Part shown: positions 1 through 6,064 of the stretch, piece by piece
Layout: each line of letters begins with the position of its first letter
How positions within the stretch are numbered: the stretch's first letter is position 1
Assembly: GCA_018812385.1 (NCBI GenBank)
Contig: JAHJDU010000386.1
Coordinates: 1-6,419 of the forward strand
DNA from: Pseudomonadota bacterium
Lineage (GTDB): Bacteria; Desulfobacterota; Desulfobacteria; Desulfobacterales; Desulfobacteraceae
DNA: 6,419 nucleotides
Direction of reading: 5' to 3'
The notes under the pieces: model-generated
Told to the model about the DNA's origin: nothing
Database searches by the model: none
The model's input: only the letters and a program-made list of their open reading frames with translations
Position numbers and translations under genes: made by a program

Positions 1-140
1 ATAGGCGGTGAAACCAGGTTGTTTTCAACACGGGAAAGCAGTCCCTTTGAAAGATTGGTCACATCACCAAGCTGTGCCAGGGTCATTCCCTTGCTTTTTC
101 TGATGAGTTTGATTTTATCGGCAATTTGTTTTTCGATCAT
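1..140 (-). CDS. XRE-family helix-turn-helix regulator, N-terminal part only
   Basis: The gene runs off the left edge; 46 complete codons are visible from an ATG at 140. The protein begins MIEKQIADKIKLIRKSKGMT and continues through LAQLGDVTNLSKGLLSRVEN to a final SPPI. This is the usual pattern of an XRE/Cro-type DNA-binding domain: a basic first helix, a TLAQLGD scaffold helix, a turn, then an LSKGLLSRVE recognition helix. Proteins of this type bind operator DNA and often repress; the effector domain, for example a cupin or peptidase, lies outside the window. A weak GGGAA sits a few bases before the ATG. It is on the same strand as the lipoyl-redox operon and starts 44 bases after the small membrane ORF, so it could be co-transcribed or have its own promoter. 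Whether it controls the operon cannot be told from this fragment. Confidence 0.85.
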   Translation of the reverse strand, partial: MIEKQIADKIKLIRKSKGMTLAQLGDVTNLSKGLLSRVENNLVSPP

Positions 141-184
141 GGTTTTTCCCAGCAAAGCATTAATACCCCATTGTTAAAACTATT

Positions 185-394
185 TTAAACATTCAGCCGC
201 TTGACATTATATCGCCGTTTATACTGATTCGGATAAGAAATCAGAACCGGCATACAAATATGCTGTAAAATAAGTATTGCGTCAAGCAATTTTTTGCGTA
301 ATAGTAAACTTACTTTCCCTAACAGCAGGATGATGATAAGAAAGACTACAAAAATGATCACTGCAATCAATAGAATAGGGGATCTGAACACCAT
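185..394 (-). CDS. Possible small single-helix membrane protein, 69 residues
   Basis: I do not recognise this protein. It starts MVFRSPILLIAVIIFVVFLI and stays strongly hydrophobic to about residue 26, giving one clear transmembrane segment. A basic stretch follows (LLRKK), then a shorter hydrophobic part and a cationic, tyrosine-containing tail (QYKRRYNVKRLNV). The ATG lies 12 bases after the lplA stop codon, so it could be the last gene of the operon. Against it, the bases before the ATG are plain AT-rich sequence with no Shine-Dalgarno motif, and hydrophobic short ORFs arise easily in AT-rich DNA. If real, it may be a small membrane subunit accompanying the cytochrome, but that is speculation. 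If it is not real, the stretch from 141 to 406 holds no other gene that I can see. Confidence 0.4.
   Translation of the reverse strand: MVFRSPILLIAVIIFVVFLIIILLLGKVSLLLRKKLLDAILILQHICMPVLISYPNQYKRRYNVKRLNV
206..211 (-). promoter_or_regulatory. Possible -10 box for the XRE regulator gene
   Basis: The minus strand reads GATATAATG here, a perfect TATAAT hexamer about 65 bases before the XRE start codon. No good TTGACA-like -35 element lies 16-18 bases upstream. It also falls inside the 3' end of a possible small ORF, in AT-rich DNA where such hexamers arise by chance. It is offered only as a candidate for separate transcription of the regulator. Confidence 0.2.
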
Positions 395-406
395 AATAAT
401 TTAATA

Positions 407-1456
407 TCATTTTTTAATAGTCATCATCCAGTCTTCTATTGTAACACCAGGAATTTGATTCATTGGGTCATCATAAACTGCCATAAGGATTTCCCGGATA
501 TCTCCCAATGCAGCTCCTTCAAGATGTTTTTCCATATTCTGGACAAGGGTATGCGGAAAACAAAAAAAATCGCCAGTAATATTTATATTGGCCAATTTAC
601 CTTCCCTGATTTCAAAATTCGTTTTGATCAAGCCCCCGGCAGCTTTGTGCATACGCTGCACTATTTCAAGACCTGCGCGCACCTTCACAACACGACCGGT
701 CAGCTGTCTGCTTTTAAGGTAAATCCATCTGTCATCAAGCATAGTTGTTTTCAATTCTTGAATCTTATCGATAAGCACAGCATCCATCCGGCCGGTCGTA
801 AACGAGCCCAGAATTTTTTCAAATTCTTTGCTCATCAGATCATTCAGCGTTTTTTCATCCCATTGGTTCAGGCTCTCTTGCCCCAATTCCCTGCCGATGG
901 TGCTCAGATTTTCTTCTATAGTTTTTTTAACTTTATCACGAAATTTTTCATCTGGAATTTTCAAAACTCTGGACATAGTTTCATAATCAAAATCCAGGAT
1001 CAGATTCCCAACAAAGACAATGCTGTCCCCTATCTCGCCGACACCGGTTCCTGAAATTTTGCGCTGCCCGACCATTAGGTCATTGACTGGCTTGAAGTTA
1101 GCTGGTACTCCGATCTGGTGATGAACGTTTATAATGGGCTGTAAAAATTTACGGTAAAAAGCATCAATTCGCTTTGGTGCATGAGGAGAATTCCGATGGA
1201 GAATCAGTTGAAAAAATAACTGTTTGCCGTCAAGGAAAACGGCTCCTCCCCCCACCTCACGCCGAAATACCGGAATATGGTTCTGCCGGCAATACGCAAG
1301 GTCAACCTCCTGGGTCACATCCTGGTGAAACCCAATACAGACATAAGGACTGGCAGGTGCTAACAGACAAAGGGCTTCCTCACCGCATAGGGCCAAAGCG
1401 TGGTAAATCAACTGGGATTCTTGCCAGGGCACTTTACCAAGATTGTACAATTTCAT
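407..1456 (-). CDS. lplA: Lipoate-protein ligase A with C-terminal accessory domain
   Basis: This cytoplasmic enzyme activates lipoate with ATP to lipoyl-AMP and transfers it to a specific lysine of a lipoyl-domain protein. At 349 residues it is close to the length of two-domain LplA enzymes. The catalytic domain shows the family signature RREVGGGAVFLD at about 65-76, which forms the lipoate/ATP pocket, then PVNDLMV at 123-129 and QRKISGTG at 131-138, where K133 matches the conserved catalytic lysine. From about 250 the C-terminal accessory domain follows, with the typical ITGDFF at 293-298. The start is supported by AAGGGA seven bases before the ATG. It lies 50 bases after the HdrD-like gene, and the nearby GcvH-like protein is its likely substrate. 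Having a ligase beside a LipB-LipA fusion gives the operon both scavenging and de novo lipoylation. Whether it prefers lipoate or octanoate cannot be read from sequence. Confidence 0.93.
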   Translation of the reverse strand: MKLYNLGKVPWQESQLIYHALALCGEEALCLLAPASPYVCIGFHQDVTQEVDLAYCRQNHIPVFRREVGGGAVFLDGKQLFFQLILHRNSPHAPKRIDAFYRKFLQPIINVHHQIGVPANFKPVNDLMVGQRKISGTGVGEIGDSIVFVGNLILDFDYETMSRVLKIPDEKFRDKVKKTIEENLSTIGRELGQESLNQWDEKTLNDLMSKEFEKILGSFTTGRMDAVLIDKIQELKTTMLDDRWIYLKSRQLTGRVVKVRAGLEIVQRMHKAAGGLIKTNFEIREGKLANINITGDFFCFPHTLVQNMEKHLEGAALGDIREILMAVYDDPMNQIPGVTIEDWMMTIKK

Positions 1457-1463
1457 TTTTATT

Positions 1464-1469
1464 TCCCTT
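1464..1469 (-). promoter_or_regulatory. Shine-Dalgarno site of lplA
   Basis: AAGGGA on the minus strand, with seven bases to the ATG at 1456. It fixes the lplA start and shows that the gene has its own translation initiation despite lying in the operon. Confidence 0.6.
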
Positions 1470-1476
1470 TAAAAGC

Positions 1477-1496
1477 AATTTGAGGCATTTCAAATT
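1477..1496 (-). other. Small hairpin in the gap between the HdrD-like gene and lplA
   Basis: A perfect 7-base inverted repeat (AATTTGA / TCAAATT) with a six-base loop fills part of the 50-base gap before lplA. The stem is AT-rich, and in the direction of transcription it is followed by only four T residues, so it is not a convincing terminator. It could be a weak attenuator or RNA-processing point that lowers lplA expression relative to the upstream genes, or it could be chance. Confidence 0.25.
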
Positions 1497-1506
1497 CAAG
1501 ATCTAC

Positions 1507-2715
1507 TTATCCGATACCCGGGCGATCTTTACCAGCAAGCGCCTTTTGCACCAATTGGGTAATATCCATAACTTCAATGGCAGCCTTATTTCTTCTGGCA
1601 TAAGTGGTCATGGTGCGCACACATTGCTGGCAGGCCGTAACAACAGTCTGCGCTCCGGTTTGCAGAACCTCGCCAATTTTGGCCTTTGCAATATCCGAAG
1701 AGAGTCCCGCGTCGATCATCTCCAGGTTGCCGCCACCACCGCAGCATAGACAGTTCTCACTGTTATGGACCATCTCCACAAGCTCAACACCCGGGATAGA
1801 GCGGATGATCTGTCGCGGGGCTTCATACTCTCCACTCCCGCGGCCCAGATCACAGGGGTCATGATACGTCACTGTCAAGGAAAGTTCATTGAGCGCAAGT
1901 TGCCCTGAGGTGATCAATTCGTTTAAAAACTGAGTAACATGGTAAATTTCAAATTCTTTGGGATAATGCTCGCGCCACATCTGATAACAAGAGGGGCAGG
2001 AAAAGACCACTTTTTTAGCTCCTTTTGCCCGTACAGCCTCAAGATTATGGTCAATAAGGTCCTTGACCTGATCCCTGAGACCGGCACCTAACATGGGAAA
2101 CCCGCAGCACCACTCATCTTCTCCCAGCAGGGTGAAGTCCACCCGGGCCGCATCAAGAATCTCAACCAGCGCCATGGGTATGGTTTGGGCCATGGGAAAA
2201 TAGGCTGAAACACAACCTGTAAAGTAGACCACATCTGCCTGATCTTTGATATAACCATGATCCGGGGCATCAGGCATATCCTCAACCCATTCGGCACGCG
2301 CCTCGTTATCTTCATCAAAAACGTTGTGACTTTCAGCCAGATTTTCACCGATCATGTCCACTTTCTGAGGATAAGCCTCGCAGTGAACCAGATCCTGGCG
2401 AAGAGACAGCCACAGATCTTTCAGCCGGATACCAGACGGGCATATCTGCTGACACCTGCCGCAAAGGGTGCAGCGAAATACCGTATCACTAAATGGTTTT
2501 AATAGCTCCTGGCTCAGTGCTTGTTTACCGAAAAACTTTTGCAAAAGCCCTGTACGAGAACGCATGATCCTGCGCAGTTCATTGATCCGATACACGCCCG
2601 ACAGCTTTCCATCCTCTGTAGCCGAAACCGCCGGACAAACATCGGCGCACAGGCTGCAGCCAGTGCAGGCATCCATCTGCAAAATTTCAAAGATAGTGTA
2701 ATCTGTCTGGGCCAT
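1507..2715 (-). CDS. HdrD/GlpC-like iron-sulfur oxidoreductase with two CCG domains
   Basis: The 402-residue protein has two ferredoxin-type [4Fe-4S] motifs, CTGCSLCADVCP (C17, C20, C23, C27) and CTLCGRCQQICP (C82, C85, C88, C92). Two cysteine-rich CCG domains follow. The first uses C168, C203-C204, C240 and C243; the second uses C288, C324-C325, C362 and C365. Spacings of C-X34-CC-X35-CXXC and C-X35-CC-X36-CXXC fit the motif that binds noncubane [4Fe-4S] clusters in heterodisulfide reductase HdrB. There is no signal peptide or membrane helix, so it should sit on the cytoplasmic face, as HdrD, DsrK and TmcB do with a NarI-like membrane partner. Here that partner is encoded two genes upstream. 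The ATG lies two bases after the stop of the GcvH-like gene with no strong ribosome site, implying translational coupling. The substrate is unknown; a lipoyl disulfide/dithiol on the GcvH-like carrier is my inference. A GlpC/GlcF-type role is less likely, since no flavin dehydrogenase is seen. Confidence 0.9.
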   Translation of the reverse strand: MAQTDYTIFEILQMDACTGCSLCADVCPAVSATEDGKLSGVYRINELRRIMRSRTGLLQKFFGKQALSQELLKPFSDTVFRCTLCGRCQQICPSGIRLKDLWLSLRQDLVHCEAYPQKVDMIGENLAESHNVFDEDNEARAEWVEDMPDAPDHGYIKDQADVVYFTGCVSAYFPMAQTIPMALVEILDAARVDFTLLGEDEWCCGFPMLGAGLRDQVKDLIDHNLEAVRAKGAKKVVFSCPSCYQMWREHYPKEFEIYHVTQFLNELITSGQLALNELSLTVTYHDPCDLGRGSGEYEAPRQIIRSIPGVELVEMVHNSENCLCCGGGGNLEMIDAGLSSDIAKAKIGEVLQTGAQTVVTACQQCVRTMTTYARRNKAAIEVMDITQLVQKALAGKDRPGIG

Positions 2716-2717
2716 TT

Positions 2718-3140
2718 TTAGTGTTCTTTGTATTTTTCAATATCGGCCAAAAGCCATTTCTCAATTGCTTTAGTGCCATGGATCAAATTCTCCACCTCAC
2801 CCATGTCGACGGGTTTGATCTTATACATCCAACCCGCCCCATAGCAATCCTGGTTAATAAGTGCAGGATCAGCCTCAAGCGCTTCATTGCCTTCTACCAG
2901 CTCTCCGTTGACCGGAGCGTAAACCTTACCCAGCCATTTGCCGGATTCCACCTGGGCAAACTTTTTACCGACTTGTAATTTTTTCCCCACAAAGGGAATT
3001 TTTACGAAGACAATATCACCGGCCATCTTTTGAGCAAAATCATCCATACCCATAACCAGCAAGTCTTCCTCTATACGAACCCAATAGTGATTTTTCTCGT
3101 AGTGTAAATCTTCAGGCATTTGATAGCCATGAATTTCCAT
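2718..3140 (-). CDS. GcvH-like lipoyl carrier protein
   Basis: This 140-residue protein has the GcvH fold pattern: an N-terminal HYWVRIEED strand region, GDIVFVKIPFVGKKLQVG, then the lipoylation hairpin VESGKWLGKVYAPVNGEL, and the downstream DPALINQDCYGAGWMYKIKP characteristic of H proteins. By alignment with the GcvH motif ESVKA, the lipoylated lysine should be K68, in ESGKW. GcvH carries the aminomethyl group in glycine cleavage and is oxidised by dihydrolipoamide dehydrogenase; related LbpA proteins serve the sHdr sulfur-oxidation system. The bulky KW after ESG, in place of ESVKA, and the position between a membrane cytochrome and an HdrD-like gene favour a redox-carrier role over glycine cleavage. 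I chose the ATG at 3140 because AAAGGAG lies six bases before it; an in-frame TTG at 3164 has no such support. True GcvH remains possible, as gcvP and gcvT could lie elsewhere in the genome. Confidence 0.9.
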   Translation of the reverse strand: MEIHGYQMPEDLHYEKNHYWVRIEEDLLVMGMDDFAQKMAGDIVFVKIPFVGKKLQVGKKFAQVESGKWLGKVYAPVNGELVEGNEALEADPALINQDCYGAGWMYKIKPVDMGEVENLIHGTKAIEKWLLADIEKYKEH

Positions 3141-3146
3141 ATCCGT

Positions 3147-3153
3147 CTCCTTT
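3147..3153 (-). promoter_or_regulatory. Strong Shine-Dalgarno site of the GcvH-like gene
   Basis: AAAGGAG on the minus strand, six bases before the ATG at 3140. It is the strongest ribosome site in the window, consistent with a carrier protein needed in excess over its partners, and it rules out the upstream TTG as the start. Confidence 0.75.
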
Positions 3154-3176
3154 CTTAACAACAAGCGTTTTAAATA

Positions 3177-4487
3177 TTATTTCCGACAACATCCCTTTTC
3201 CTGGGATCGGGCATTAATGATCAGGATGATGGGGGCTGTGATAATATGAGACATACGCGTAAAGGGAATCAGGGCTATAAAAACGCCTGTCAGGATTGCA
3301 TGGGCATACCAACCATAGCCATAAATATCTGTCAACCCGGTCATGCCTTTAAACAGCAGACTGATACCATAGCCCAAAAACGCCCATCCTGTCCCGTCGG
3401 GCCATCCGGTCATGGCAATACGCAGCCCCTCCAGGATAAATCCTGCCAGAACTATCAGACCTATCATTGCCGGCATACCCCGCCCCGGTTCGGGCAGCGA
3501 AGCGATCGTTCCGCTCGAATCTTTCCCTTTGCAGATAATGGCGGCCACCGAACCTGCAAGAATCATCAGACCGGTCACATCAAAGAACAAGGCGCGTATG
3601 GCATGGTTCTTATCCAGCATGGCAATGGTTACGGACCCATCCGGTAAAAATATTGAAAACAAAAGTGCTGTCAGGCCAAAAGCGAACCGGAAAAGAAACG
3701 GGAAAAATATCAGGGAGTGGATGATCCAGCGGGCCTTTGACTGCTGGAAAAATCGTTTCAGTAAAATTACCTCTATGAAAATCATTTTCAGCAGTCGGAA
3801 GAACTTTTCGAAAAAAAGGGCATCGGGTTTGAATCGGGTCTTAATCTCGGTTTTTTTGCCGGACCCGTGGGCACCCCTACTGATTGATCCCGAAAACCAG
3901 ACCATAGAGAGGCCCACCATGCCTGCTAAAAATATAAACAAGGAGACAAGAGTTGTTTTGTCGCTCACCGAAAAAGTCGCCACATGACAGGGCATGCACA
4001 ATATACTTTTAGGGGGCAGCACCATGGATGATGCACCCAGTGCATTCCCCTGAAAATGGCAGTTCCCGCATTGTTCGTTCGTTTTGGCTTGTATTGCCTG
4101 GTGGGGCGGCAATGCCATGCCGGGCCGGAACATACCGCCGAAAATGATTCTTTTTGATTCAGGATCTATCGTTGGAATGCCCCCTTTTATATGACAGGCA
4201 TTGCAGGCAACCCGGCTGTGGGCATCATGGGATACCTTTTCATCATGGGGGCCATGGCATTGACGGCAGTCAACCTGGGCAAAGACAAGTTGTTCATGAT
4301 CTTCCTCAGCCGCCCGGGCATGACATTCCAGGCACTGAATCTCCCTGTGGACGGATGCGGCATGATCCGCCGCCATTTCTTCATGACATTCCGTGCATTG
4401 GGATGAGGCATGGCCATCCACGGTAAATGCAAATAAAAGAAGAATGCTCAAGGCGATGGTCTTTATTCCTCTAACAGCTTCTAACAT
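3177..4487 (-). CDS. Hexahaem cytochrome c / NarI-like cytochrome b fusion membrane protein
   Basis: The 436-residue protein starts with a signal peptide (hydrophobic ALSILLLFAFTV, then GHASS). Six CXXCH haem c sites follow, with first cysteines at 31, 52, 74, 95, 140 and 164, so the domain to about 175 should be periplasmic. Five hydrophobic segments come next, near 178-200, 253-281, 297-319, 338-358 and 391-412. The last carries H396 and, 18 residues on, H414 in RMSHII, the same spacing as the b-haem histidine pair in the last part of NarI; H257 in segment 2 is another candidate ligand. This resembles NarI/HdrE/DsrM/TmcC quinone-interacting subunits. The predicted topology puts the C terminus in the cytoplasm, where the HdrD-like protein could dock. 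The ATG at 4487 shares one base with the lipoyl synthase stop (TAATG), so translation is probably coupled; the earlier in-frame ATG at 4538 would add 17 residues before the signal peptide. Joining the c and b parts in one chain is unusual, as related Tmc-type complexes encode them separately. Confidence 0.88.
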   Translation of the reverse strand: MLEAVRGIKTIALSILLLFAFTVDGHASSQCTECHEEMAADHAASVHREIQCLECHARAAEEDHEQLVFAQVDCRQCHGPHDEKVSHDAHSRVACNACHIKGGIPTIDPESKRIIFGGMFRPGMALPPHQAIQAKTNEQCGNCHFQGNALGASSMVLPPKSILCMPCHVATFSVSDKTTLVSLFIFLAGMVGLSMVWFSGSISRGAHGSGKKTEIKTRFKPDALFFEKFFRLLKMIFIEVILLKRFFQQSKARWIIHSLIFFPFLFRFAFGLTALLFSIFLPDGSVTIAMLDKNHAIRALFFDVTGLMILAGSVAAIICKGKDSSGTIASLPEPGRGMPAMIGLIVLAGFILEGLRIAMTGWPDGTGWAFLGYGISLLFKGMTGLTDIYGYGWYAHAILTGVFIALIPFTRMSHIITAPIILIINARSQEKGCCRK

Positions 4488-6049
4488 TAAATATCTATCC
4501 CCAGTGGATTTAGCGATTCCTGCACTACGCCAGCACAATCTTCAGCCTTGGCGTATTGATAAAATTCATCTGCCCGATATGAACTTCGCACCAAGGGTCC
4601 GGCAGCTACTTCCCTAAATCCCAAGGCCCTGGCCGTGGATGCCCATTGGTCAAATTCAGACGGCGGGACATAACGTTCCACTGGAACGTGATCTTTGGAA
4701 GGCGCCAGATATTGGCCCAGTGTCAAACAATCACACCCGGTTTTTTTAATTTCTGCAAGGGTTGCTGCAACTTCATCATGACGTTCACCCAGCCCAAGCA
4801 TTAAACCGGATTTTACTGAAAGGCCCTGATCTGCAGCAAAAGACAGCACATCCAGGGATCGCTGAAACAGTGCCTGGGGCCGCACAGACGGATACAATCT
4901 GGGAACCGTTTCAATATTGTGGTTAAACATATCCGGCCGGCTTGCGCAAACCTGCGCCAAGGCAGTCGTTGACCCCTTAAAATCAGGAACAAGAATTTCG
5001 ATCCTGGTTTTCGGCGCAACATTGCGGATCTCGGCCAGGGTTCGGACAAACTGAACTGCGCCCCCGTCCGGCAAATCATCCCGGGTCACTGAAGTAATAA
5101 CGACATAAGAAAGTCCCATTTGTTTGACAGCCTCGGCAACCCGACCGGGTTCCCCTATGTCTAACGGCTCTGGTCGACCTTTAGAGATGGCACAGAATCT
5201 GCAACTGCGGGTGCAGTTTTCGCCCAAAATCATAAATGTGGCCGTACCCCGGTTGAAACATTCAAAAAGGTTAGGACAACAGGTGCTCTGACAGACTGTT
5301 CCCAAGTGCAAATCGCTCAGAAGGGTCTCAATTTCTCCACCTTTTCGGGAATGGTGGATGGGCAGTCGCAACCAATCTGGATGAGATGATATTGGATGGA
5401 TATTATAACCAAACCGCTTACGAAAATTCAGAACAAAACTATCTTTAACAGCTTTCAGGTCCACTGGATACCCCAGTTCTTTTTCCATGGAAGTCATGAC
5501 TTCGCCCGGGTGGCCACAGGGGATGATCCATTGAAATGCAGTTAAATCATTTTTAACATTCAAAGCCACCCCATGGGAGGTGATCCTTTCTTTAACTGCA
5601 ATTCCAATACTGGCAATCTTTTTTCCAGCTACCCAGATGCCGGGTTGGCCTTCCTTGAACACGGGTTTAAGGCCGTATTCTAACAAGACATCGGCCACTG
5701 ACGTTAACAAGGTTTGAACATACCAGTGAAGATCCAGGTCACAAAGCTTGATTATGGGGTATGCGACCATTTGGCCCGGGCCATGAAAAGTGGCCTTGCC
5801 GCCCCGGTCACTTTCAAACAAAGCCATGCCCAGATTGCGTAATAAAGCTTTTGAAATACAAAGGTCACCGGAATCACCGCTGCGGCCAATGGTTACCACG
5901 GGCGGGTGTTCCACTAAAATCAGCCGATCAGTGCTTTTTGGGGTCAGGCGCTCTTCAACGAATTGCTTTTGCCGGTCATAGGCAGCACCATACTCTATAC
6001 ATCCCCAGTCCTGAACCTCTAATGATTTTTCTGCCTTCATTTTTTCCAT
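4487..6049 (-). CDS. LipB-LipA fusion: octanoyltransferase plus lipoyl synthase
   Basis: Both steps of lipoate synthesis are in one 520-residue chain. Residues 1 to about 220 are LipB, which moves octanoate from acyl carrier protein to a target lysine. They show RGGKATFHGPGQ (82-93), the GKKIASIG lysine K144, TSHGVALNV, and the catalytic cysteine C178 in IIPCG. Residues from about 223 to 520 are LipA, the radical SAM enzyme that inserts two sulfurs at C6 and C8. They show the auxiliary-cluster motif with C253, C258 and C264, the radical SAM motif CTRSCRFC (C279, C283, C286), and RSSY at 488-491. Every key residue is present, so both halves should be active. The start is ambiguous: ATG at 6049 or 6040 (the latter preceded by GGAAAA), or TTG at 6058; none has a strong ribosome site. 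The gene lies 15 bases after lpd. LipA normally opens with a PxWLR segment, and HPDWLRLP at 223-230 supplies it, so the fusion adds almost no linker. Confidence 0.95.
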   Translation of the reverse strand: MEKMKAEKSLEVQDWGCIEYGAAYDRQKQFVEERLTPKSTDRLILVEHPPVVTIGRSGDSGDLCISKALLRNLGMALFESDRGGKATFHGPGQMVAYPIIKLCDLDLHWYVQTLLTSVADVLLEYGLKPVFKEGQPGIWVAGKKIASIGIAVKERITSHGVALNVKNDLTAFQWIIPCGHPGEVMTSMEKELGYPVDLKAVKDSFVLNFRKRFGYNIHPISSHPDWLRLPIHHSRKGGEIETLLSDLHLGTVCQSTCCPNLFECFNRGTATFMILGENCTRSCRFCAISKGRPEPLDIGEPGRVAEAVKQMGLSYVVITSVTRDDLPDGGAVQFVRTLAEIRNVAPKTRIEILVPDFKGSTTALAQVCASRPDMFNHNIETVPRLYPSVRPQALFQRSLDVLSFAADQGLSVKSGLMLGLGERHDEVAATLAEIKKTGCDCLTLGQYLAPSKDHVPVERYVPPSEFDQWASTARALGFREVAAGPLVRSSYRADEFYQYAKAEDCAGVVQESLNPLGIDI

Positions 6050-6064
6050 ACGCAACAAGCGTCG

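Noticed and set aside
201..225. TTGACA on the plus strand at 201-206 with TATACT at 220-225
   Set aside because: The spacer is only 13 bases and no plus-strand gene follows.
224..295. Short inverted repeats at 224-244 (six-base stem) and 276-290 followed by five T residues, as possible terminators
   Set aside because: Stems of five to six AT-rich pairs are too weak. The T run follows the second one only on the plus strand, where no gene ends.
455..1749. Long plus-strand open frames opposite lplA and the HdrD-like gene (455-1054 and 1174-1749)
   Set aside because: They are antisense to clearly recognisable genes, show no domain motif, and the opposite frame explains the sequence fully.
1507..2715. 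GlpC (anaerobic glycerol-3-phosphate dehydrogenase) or GlcF/LutA identity for the CCG protein
   Set aside because: Those partners need a FAD dehydrogenase or LutB/C genes nearby; here the neighbours are a lipoyl carrier and a NarI-like cytochrome, which fits the HdrD/DsrK/TmcB group better.
3138..3164. TTG at 3164 as the start of the GcvH-like gene
   Set aside because: A strong AAAGGAG lies inside the extension, six bases before the ATG at 3140, and GcvH proteins do not need the extra eight residues.
3246..3987. Plus-strand open frames opposite the cytochrome gene (3246-3647, 3412-3987)
   Set aside because: Antisense to the membrane helices and haem motifs of the cytochrome; their translations resemble no family I know.
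4487..4538. Upstream ATG at 4538 as the start of the cytochrome, giving a 52-base overlap with lipoyl synthase
   Set aside because: The ATG at 4487 forms a TAATG junction and puts the signal peptide directly at the N terminus; the extension would place 17 unrelated residues before it.
3159..6062. Shared ten-base word CAACAAGCGT upstream of the GcvH-like gene (3159-3168) and of lipB-lipA (6053-6062), a possible operator repeat
   Set aside because: Several ten-base matches are expected by chance in 6.4 kb, the word is not palindromic, and its distance to the two start codons differs.
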